Shown here piece after piece: positions 56,565 through 64,000 of a stretch of DNA of 64,000 nt. The notes beneath the pieces are model-generated. The model was not told the origin of the DNA and did not search any database. It was given only the letters and a program-made list of their open reading frames with translations. How positions within the stretch are numbered: position 1 is the first letter of the stretch; each line of letters begins with the position of its first letter. This DNA is from Bretschneidera sinensis (lineage: Eukaryota; Streptophyta; Magnoliopsida; Brassicales; Akaniaceae). The stretch is from positions 111,643,036 through 111,707,035 of the forward strand of contig CM043699.1 of the NCBI GenBank assembly GCA_023935145.1. The letters are read 5' to 3'. The translations under genes and the position numbers were made by a program.

Positions 56565-58733
56565 ATGGACAGAACCCTTGACAGAAATGTGATGATAAGG
56601 ATAGCAGCAATAACAGTAGGAGTGGCGATCCTCTCCATCACCGTAGCCAACATTCTCATTTCACCACCTAGAATAAGCGGCTCCCGTGACGTTCTCCACG
56701 CTGCAAAAATCGTCCACCTCAACGGAGCAATAGCGCCGGAGAGCGTCGACTTCGATCCCAATGGTGGAGGCCCGTATATTGGAGTCGCCGACGGCCGCGT
56801 CCTCAAATGGGAAAATGATTCCGTTGGTTGGATTAATTTTGCAGTCACCTCTTCCAACAGGTACATATAAGTATATAACCTCTGTTCCATGACTATTTAA
56901 TTTAACCTAATCCTACAAGAGTTGGATTGATATTTTCTTATGGTTTTATAAATTGGATTCAATGTTATTTTGGGAATCTTTCTTAAGTTTCAATGGAATG
57001 AATTTATTTATTTATTTTTTATTTTATGTGAGTAAGGTATGATTTTGTTTATCATGCCATAACAAGTGATTATTAATTAAATCAGTGATCCCATAACTTT
57101 AACTTTTTTTTGTGTCTAACTTTGTTACCATATATTACCTTAACATAAAGAGTTTAGGGGCTTTATTTTTTTTTTAAAGGATTAGGAGCTTTAGTTTTGT
57201 TAATTAATAATCCTCAGACCCTTCTCTATTGTTATATCATCGCAAATGAATAAACCCATCCAATATTACAAATTACATGTGTTAATCTAATCATTCTCAT
57301 ATCAGTATAACACTTTTTTGTATGAATCTTATTTGATTTATATACAACACTGCTAGAAAATATGATTTAGATCTATAGTTTTGGCTGATTGGAAAAATAA
57401 ATTTTAAAGGGAGGGTTGTCTTAGCGCAGAAGGACCAGAGTTGGAGCATGTGTGTGGGAGACCATTAGGATTACATTTTGAACAGAAAAGTGGAGATCTC
57501 TACATTTGCGATTGCTACTTAGGTCTTCTAGTGGTTGGGCCTACAGGAGGTTTGGCAACACCAGTGGTCACAGAAGTTGAAGGCCGACCTCTTCACTGGA
57601 CAAACCATTTGGACATTGATGAGAATGAAGATGCCATTTACTTCACAGATAAGGTAATCTACTCATAAAAAAAAATTGTCTTCTATTTTGAATATCAACT
57701 CTTTGTTGATAAACCAATAAAAATACAAGGTTTAATTAGGATCATGAATGTCAAAGTTTGTTTAAATTTGTGAAGGCAAGAAAAAAGTTTACTTTTCCTC
57801 ACTTTCTCTGCGTCAAGAAAAAAATCCATAAGTTGCTATTTAGGGTAACTGGGCCTTTTGTTTGTTGGAAAATAATGAGTAGTTGTAAGAAACCCCAAAA
57901 TAACCATCCATTTTAATTACCAACTCCAACAACCACTCAAAATTAATAATTCTAATAGTTACATTGCTGGCTGCTAAATAATATTTTTTTTAAAATTAAA
58001 ATATCATTTATCAATCAGAGATTTACAAATGTCACTCAGTTACTAATCACGTTACAGGTGTTAACAAATGGATGGTTATTTTGAGATTGTTTTATCTTTG
58101 CTCAAAACTTTTTTTTTTTTTTAGTTCAAAACTTAATATAATTCTATGCCTTGTTTCATTTGCAGGACATTGTTTAAAATCCTCTTGACTAAAGACCTTA
58201 CTGGAAGGTTAATTAGATATGATAAATCAACCAAAGAAGCAAAAGCGATATTAGAAGGCCTTCATTTTCCGAATGGTGTAGCATTAAGCAAAGACGGGTC
58301 TTTTGTACTAGTAGCTGAATCTGTTACCTGTCTTGTTCATAGGGTTTGGCTCAAAGGTCCTAACGTTGGAAAACATGATATCTTTGCTGAACTTCCAGGA
58401 TTTCCCGACAATATTAGAAGAAATTCAAAGGGGGAAATTTGGGCTGCCTTGCATGCAAAAAAAGGATTTTTATCAAAAATTGGTTTTCAACCATGGGTTG
58501 GGAAATTTTTATTAAAGACATTTAGCTACAAGACCCTCGAACATTACTTACAAGGAAGAAAGCCGCATGCAATTGCTGTAAAACTAAGTGAGAAAGGAGA
58601 AATTGTGGAGATCTTAGAAGATAGTGAAGGGAAGACTTTGAGGGTTATTAGCGAAGTGACAGAATATGATGGAAAACTCTGGTTTGGATCCATAACAGAG
58701 CCTTTTATAGGCATTTACGATCTGAAAAATTAA
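56565..58733 (+). CDS. Strictosidine-synthase-like (APMAP-like) protein, three exons, possibly decaying
   Basis: Exon 1 is 56565-56860, with an N-terminal hydrophobic anchor (MIRIAAITVGVAILSITVANILI), then GAIAPESVDFDPNGGGPYIGV and GRVLKW. Exon 2 is best read as 57410-57653 (EGCLSAEGPELEHVCGRPLG, GDLYICDCYLGLLVV, HLDIDENEDAIYFTD). Exon 3 is 58166-58733 (DLTGRLIRYDKSTKE, FPNGVALSKDGSFVLVAES, ELPGFPDNIRRNSKGEIW, FGSITEPFIGIYDL). Donors and acceptors are GT-AG. These are the blades of a six-bladed beta-propeller of about 370 residues, probably in the secretory pathway. Such relatives generally lack true strictosidine synthase activity, and the substrate is unknown. As read, exon 2 (phase 0) meets exon 3 one base out of frame, and about seven residues after FTD are missing. 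Confidence 0.82.
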
Positions 58734-59153
58734 TCAATTGTCTGTATCAATTTTACTTTTCTATCTGCTATTAGGATTGCATGGTTTTTGGTGTAACCCT
58801 AGTGTTTTCAGAAAGTCTGTTTAATGTTAATGGTGTGCATGGAAGTGCAAGGAAGTGTTTGGTTATAAGTTAAAAACCAGTCTCTTTTCGATTTTCAGAT
58901 GAAGTCTCATTATTCTTTTCTTATTATAACTCGATCAATCAATTTATGTAATGTTTTCTTAACGTTTCAAAATCAAATCTGTTTGATTGGAATTAACGTG
59001 AACCGTAAAAGCATTAGAAAAATTAATTGTCATGAGTGAGCCCTCAAATTTTTTGTTTACTCTCTGTTTCTAGAACTTAGGTTTTATCATGGGTGTTGCT
59101 ATACAGAGTCATTTCTATCCCGTCCACAGCAAAGTTTATCATCTGGTAATATA
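58734..59153. other. 3' flank of the strictosidine-synthase-like gene
   Basis: This would hold the 3' UTR and polyadenylation region. Several AT-rich candidates exist (for example attataac near 58923), but none stands out. I see no other gene. Confidence 0.45.
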
Positions 59154-59612
59154 AAATTATGTTTTACCCGTTAATGTGAAGTAACAATCATTCTTTCCAA
59201 AAATAGCTCCATATTAACTGATTATTACCAAAATACCCAGTATTATTTCCATTCACCTTTTTTTTTTATTTCTTTTTGTGTTAGTATTATTTTATTTTGG
59301 TAAAGATAAAGTTTCAGGATAGTTCAAAGGCATTTTTTTTTTTCTTGAAGTATTGGGAAATAGTGACTCGAAACACTGTATTAGGCAATCTTGAATATAA
59401 AAGTGTGGTCGAAAGGTGAAATCGCACATTTAAGATTGTGGAAAGAAACGTGTCAAAACTAGATTATTTCTGGGTTGAGGCCATTACTACAATATAATAA
59501 ATCATCAATAAAGTACCTAATAAAGTTATAATTGAAGTTTTATTTGACTTATGGACCGGATGAAATCCTTAACATTGATAGTCTATGTATTTAACGAATG
59601 TTTTGCAAAAAT
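59154..59612. repeat. Direct repeat, left copy (about 460 bp)
   Basis: It matches 62950-63411 base by base from aaattat to tttgcaaaaata with scattered differences. No coding features are visible. The ends do not show TG...CA, so it is not obviously an LTR. Confidence 0.92.
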
Positions 59613-61400
59613 ACGCCTATATATTTGTTGACCCCATAAAACACAATTCGTCCTCTTATCGAGTTACCTTAGTTAACAATATTCCAAATGAAGGTAAGTT
59701 GGATTCAAAATTATCTTGTTGCTTCGTCATAAGGAACTCGATCATCCTAAAGGAATAAGTTTCATAGTCTTACCTGCAAATACTAGAATTGTGAAATCAA
59801 AGACAACAAGTTCCTGGTGTTGATATGGCTGAAAAATGGTAGTTGTTCTAAGATTATTAAGGATAGTGAGAATGTTTGAAATTTTATTTTCTCTACCTAT
59901 AAAGATGGACATATTGGTTCCTATAGTTATGGTGTGACCTGTGGGAGAGATGAGCTAGAGTCTGAACCAACTCTTGTTAAAACTCCTCAACAACAAGACG
60001 CAATTGTGTAGGGTACTAGTTGTGTTCCACCAGGGAGAGAAGATATATCAATATTCCAATCTATACGATCTATTAAGATTAGAGTGACTATAATATTGGC
60101 TATATGGTGGATCACCCAGTGACTTTTCAAAAACTATTTTCTAGTTTTTAGTTAGATCTATGGTGAGATGTGATGAGAGAAAAGTTGCATTCAATAGGAT
60201 TCAATACTGGTTGAGCTTGTAAAGTTTTCTGATATTTGTAAGACTCTAAGAAAAGCTCCAAAGGATTGAAAGTTTCAGGTCCATACTAGCTGCTAAATAG
60301 TTCTTTTAGAGAGAAGAATTGTTTACAACGAAACTTTCTCTCTAGTTTTCTTTAAGGATGCTTTTAGAGTGATCATGACACTAGTAGCACATTATGTTTT
60401 AGGTCTACATAATATGGAAATGAAAATTGTTTTCCTATCTGGAGAGTTTATAATGAAGTCTATATGGTGGAACTTAAGGAATTTAAGGAAGATGGTGACA
60501 AATTGTATATGTAGACATACAAAAGTCTATATTAGAGTTCAAAGCAAGCTTCTAGACAATAGTATATAAAATTTGATGATATATTGGCTTCATAAAGGTT
60601 TTTTAAGAACAAATGTAAATCAGTGAATATTTGTCAAGGTTAGTGGGAACAATTTTATCTTCCTTATCTTGAATGAGGATGAAATCTTGTTTGTTGGTTT
60701 CTAGGACTGCTGCTTAAGTTTAAGCAACTAATGTCTAGGCATTCTTACATACGAGATATTGAAAAGATATATGTCTTTCTTGGAATTGAAATCCATAAAT
60801 ATAGACCTTGTCATAGTGGGATTTTCTTGGGAGTCGAAAGGATCCACTTTACTGGGTGGCTGCTTAGAAATTCATAAAGTACCTATTTAGGTCCCAAGAC
60901 TTAAAACTAGTTTATAAAAGGGTTCAAAATCTTGAGATAGTGGAGTATATGGATTTAAACTTTGCTAGTTGTTAGGATAAAAGGAAATTTTCATCAGATT
61001 GTATAATTAAATTGGCAAGAGGTGCTAGTTTAAGAAAGTGTCAATAAGACACATGTTGGTTCTTCCAAGCTAAGGTTGTGGCGTGCTATGGATCGCCACA
61101 CAATTTGCTTATTGACGAATCTAGTTGCTGAGTCATTCATAGTTTTCTTTATTGGTAGGCTCATAAGGATGTACTATGATAATAGTTGTTCTCTAAGAAT
61201 AATGAGGGATATCACATGGTCTAAGCATATTGAGGTAAAGTTTTTAACTGTTAAGAAAATTAATATGGTAGGGTGACAATAAAGAAAAGAATAATAGAGT
61301 AGATAATTTGATTGCTAATGCTCTAACCAAGGGCTTTAGCCCTAATGCATTAAAGTGATATGCTTAACGTATTTTTGGATACTTAGTTAGTGGGAGACAT
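59613..61400 (+). pseudogene. Remnant of a Ty1/copia pol
   Basis: Broken plus-strand pieces of copia RT and RNase H are seen: VIMTLVAHYVLGLHNMEMKIVFLSGEF near 60369-60450 (the usual VKTAFLNG block), ILNEDEILFVGF then FLGIEIHKYRPC near 60660-60810, SKHIEVKFLTVKKI near 61220-61265, and ADNLIANALTKGFSPNALK-like codons near 61300-61360 ending in cagttagtgggagac, the usual end before a copia polypurine tract. Many stops and frameshifts show great age. Gag, protease and integrase are not recognisable. Confidence 0.75.
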
Positions 61401-61828
61401 TGCATATACTCTATCTATTTACATTATTTTTTATATCTTTTGGTGATATACTTCAGTTATTTACATCTTTTGGTGATGTATTAAGGATTGTTATATTGAT
61501 AATGATCATAAAATACTATTCAGTTATACATAGATTGATATCCATATGGTTTTTTGATATCAATATGTTATAAATAGTGCATGTGGATGCATGATGTATA
61601 TTGTGACATGTCATGGATATCTCTATTAAAAGTCTTAAGATGTGTGTCAGTCTTAAGCTAAGATTAGGGAATTCTGATTATAGCCGTAAGTGTCTTGTGC
61701 CACATAAAGTATATATTAAAATATTAAAATTATAGATAAGACATATAGGTTTTTGTGTAGAAAACTATAAGGATTTTCTATAGTGTGCCTATTCTGCTTA
61801 AATAATAGAAAATGAAAGTGACCATAGA
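61401..61828. other. Possible 3' LTR relic of the copia remnant
   Basis: The sequence after gtgggagaca begins ttgcatatactc and is AT-rich, with no gene. It sits where a copia 3' LTR would be, but no partner copy is found upstream, so the call is weak. Confidence 0.35.
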
Positions 61829-62949
61829 TAGGGATGGTAATTCGTGGGTTTTAACGGTTAACCTAACCGTTTAAAACCCGTTTAAATGGTTTTGGCTAGT
61901 TTTTTTTGGGTTTTAAATGGTTTTGGTTAGTTTTTCAAGGGTTTTGGCAGTTACAGGTAATACCTTCCGGTTACCTGTTAAACCCGATTATATATAATAC
62001 TTTTAAAAAAATATATTTTAAGACTGCAATGTAAAGTGAAGGTTTGAACCCTTAACCTCTTACTTGAAAAACCCATGTATTACCAATCATTCAAATCAAT
62101 AATTTGTTTAGTTTTTCACACGTTATATATTTGTATAATTAACAATGTGTATATTTAAATAATAAATATATATTAATTTATTTATTAAATATATAAATAA
62201 AAAAAGATTGAAAAATCTCAAAGACCCATAACTTTCCCTATTTTTCGGTATTCGGTCTTCAAAACAAGACAAGTTCATTTTTTTTAAAAAAACTCTCTCA
62301 TCTCTCACACCTAAACTCTCTTCTCTGCCAAAATTTTCCACTATTTCTCTTCCCTCTCCCTCTCTCCCTCACGGAAGCAGGCCGTCAACCACCTTTTTTT
62401 TTTCCTCTTTTTCTTCTCTCTTCTTCTTCCTTTTTTATTCTCATTTTCCTTTCCTCTTTCTTCCCGATCAACCGCGAGCGGAGCGCCATCTTCCTCCTCC
62501 TTTCTTCTTCCCTCTTCCCTTTATTCACCTTTCTTTCCTCCCTTTTCCCCTGTGCTTCTCCCTTCCTCCCTCACCGGTGCGTCTAGCCCTTCTTATCTTC
62601 TTCTCTTTCTTATTCCTTTTTCCTCCTCCCTTCTCTCCTTACTTTCCTCCTCCTCCCTCCTTTTCTTTCCTTCCTCCTCCTCCTTCCTTAGCCCCCATTT
62701 CTCTCACAAAAAACCCCAAAAAAAAATTAGATTTTAATTTATATGTTTTTTTACAATCGGTTTTTTTTTTGTTTCGGTTTTTTTTGTGGGTAATTGCAAT
62801 CGATAACCTATAAATAAATGGTTAAGGTTATTTAACGGGTAGTTTCACAGTTAAAGGTTATGGTTTCGAATAGTTCCCATAAATTTAAACGGTTAGTTAA
62901 ACAGTTTCGGTTAGTAAGTTAGTTTCAAGGTTACGGTTATGGTTATGTC
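61829..62949. mobile_element. Possible hAT-derived non-autonomous element
   Basis: It begins tagggatggtaattcgtggg, similar to terminal repeats of some plant hAT elements. A near-terminal inverted repeat follows (gggttttaacggtta, 61846-61860, against taaccgtttaaaaccc, 61864-61879). Motifs of aacggtta and ggttatgg recur in the last 150 bases. I could not find the expected matching end or an 8-bp duplication, so the right border is uncertain. No transposase is present. Confidence 0.4.
62280..62700 (+). repeat. Polypyrimidine tract
   Basis: Almost 420 bases are C and T on the plus strand with few interruptions (for example a Gly/Arg-like gcgagcggagcgcc near 62475). The open runs across it code only Ser/Leu/Pro/Phe repeats and are not genes. 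It could be a leader of the transposon in which it lies. Confidence 0.8.
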
Positions 62950-63411
62950 AAATTATATTTTACCCGTTAATGTAAAGTAACAATCATTATTTCCAAAAAT
63001 AGCTCCATATTAACTGATTATTTCCAAAATACCCAGTATTATTTCCGTTCACCCTTTTTTATTTCTTTTTCTATGTTAGTGTTATTTTATTTTGGTAAAG
63101 ATAAAGTTTCGGGATAGTTCAAAGGTCTATTTTTTTTAGATTCTTAAAGGATTGGAAAATAGTGACTCGAAACACTATATTAGGCAATCTTGAATATAAA
63201 AGTTTGGTCGAAAGGTGAAATCGCACATTTAAGGTTGTGGAAAGAAACGTGTCAAAACTAGATTATTTCTGGGTTGAGGCCATTACTACAATATAATAAA
63301 TCCTCAATAAAGTACCTAGTAAAGTTATAATTGAAGTTTTATTTGACTTATGGACTGGATGAAATCCTGAACATTGATAGTCTATGTATTTATAGAATGT
63401 TTTGCAAAAAT
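62950..63411. repeat. Direct repeat, right copy (about 460 bp)
   Basis: This is the partner of 59154-59612. It ends exactly where the SIRE-like LTR fragment begins (tttgcaaaaata, then different sequence in the two copies). Confidence 0.92.
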
Positions 63412-64000
63412 ATGTGTACTAGGTTGAAGGGCAACCCAGTCGACTGGCTACTTATACCAAAAGACTGGTATATACCAAAAGACTGGGATATGGGACAATA
63501 TGTCCCTAGTCGACTGGGTGCTTAATACCAGTCGACTGGTATATTGGACAATAAGTCCCCAGTCGACTAGGTCGATTGGTACTTATAACCTAGTCGACTG
63601 GTACTCTTCAGAGCCCCAAAAGTGAGACTTTTCACTTGACCCAATCGACTGGTACTAAGACCTAGTCGACTGGTAATTCAAAAAATATGACCGTTGAGGA
63701 GCTAGACTTGAACATTTAAATGTACCAAAACATACCAAGTCAGTACCAAATGACTATATTAATTCAATGCTATATAAACCCACTCCAATGAGCATTTGCA
63801 TAGAGAGGATTACACATTCAATCAAGTTTTTGCTCATTAATACACAAAAGCTTTGAAACATTTATTGTTGAGCCATTCTTCAAGCTGTACATTGAAAGAG
63901 AGATATTGTTCATTTGTAAAAGCATTCATCACTATCTCTCTACCATTTACTTTACAGCAACTCATATTTATTGTAAAGGGATTAACTTCCGAAAGGAAGA
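63412..64000 (+). mobile_element. Fragment of a SIRE/copia-like LTR, plus orientation, cut by window edge
   Basis: It carries the same palindrome array (CCAGTCGACTGG-type, 63433-63675), the same 95-base gap to a TATA box (tatataaacc, 63771-63780) and the same downstream sequence as the solo LTR at 29800-30992, in opposite orientation (last bases cttccgaaaggaaga match near 30130-30160). The part upstream of the palindromes is missing. The array is longer and more varied here. Confidence 0.85.

Noticed and set aside
56477..56890. 137-codon minus-strand frame
   Set aside because: It is antisense to exon 1 of the strictosidine-synthase-like gene and has no features of its own.
62552..62813. Open frames of 61 and 78 codons
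   Set aside because: They are Ser/Leu/Phe/Pro translations of the polypyrimidine tract.
59154..63411. The two 460-bp repeats taken as LTRs of the copia relic
   Set aside because: They lack TG...CA ends, a primer site and a polypurine tract at the inner borders, and are far better preserved than the relic.

Overview
This window looks like plant nuclear DNA, most likely from a eudicot. It has long nested LTR retrotransposons with plant-type tRNA primer sites, a CACTA transposon, and an intron-containing strictosidine-synthase-like gene. I see no rRNA, tRNA, organellar or bacterial genes. The species cannot be told from the sequence.

Positions 1-52373 are a stack of transposons inserted into one another. 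I rebuilt it from LTR ends, 5-bp target duplications and host reading frames that resume after each insertion. The outer shell is the 5' half of a CACTA element (minus strand, 49526-52373). It is broken by a Del/Tekay-type chromovirus, here Del-B (minus strand; pieces at 18775-21073 and 46843-49525, the rest left of the window). Two Athila-type Ty3/gypsy elements sit in Del-B: Athila-A (plus, 8996-18774, 5' end outside the window) and Athila-B (minus, 21074-46842). Athila-A is itself split by a second chromovirus, Del-A (minus, 1-8995, its far LTR cut by the window edge). Athila-B is split by Athila-C (plus, 24729-40967, target duplication gatca). Athila-C is split by Athila-D (plus, 28889-37994, duplication agcag). 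Athila-D carries one solo LTR in each of its own LTRs: a SIRE/copia-like one (29800-30992, duplication gtact) and an Athila-B-type one (36402-37632).

All the retrotransposon genes are broken by stop codons or frameshifts. Athila-A and -B retain gag, protease, RT, RNase H and integrase, and Athila-A adds an ORF in the env position. Athila-C and -D carry only gag and protease, through two different internal deletions, so they must have depended on enzymes from elsewhere. All four Athila copies share a noncoding 3' region with conserved hairpins and several copies of the polypurine tract. The Athila and SIRE-like LTRs carry arrays of short palindromes centred on TCGA upstream of the TATA box. 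These are the most interesting unexplained signals.

Positions 52374-64000 are ordinary AT-rich host DNA. The only recognised host gene is a three-exon strictosidine-synthase-like/APMAP-like gene (56565-58733). Its exon 2/3 junction does not splice in frame as read, so it may be decaying. Downstream are two direct repeats of about 460 bp flanking a copia remnant and a possible hAT-derived stretch, then another piece of the SIRE-like LTR running off the window.
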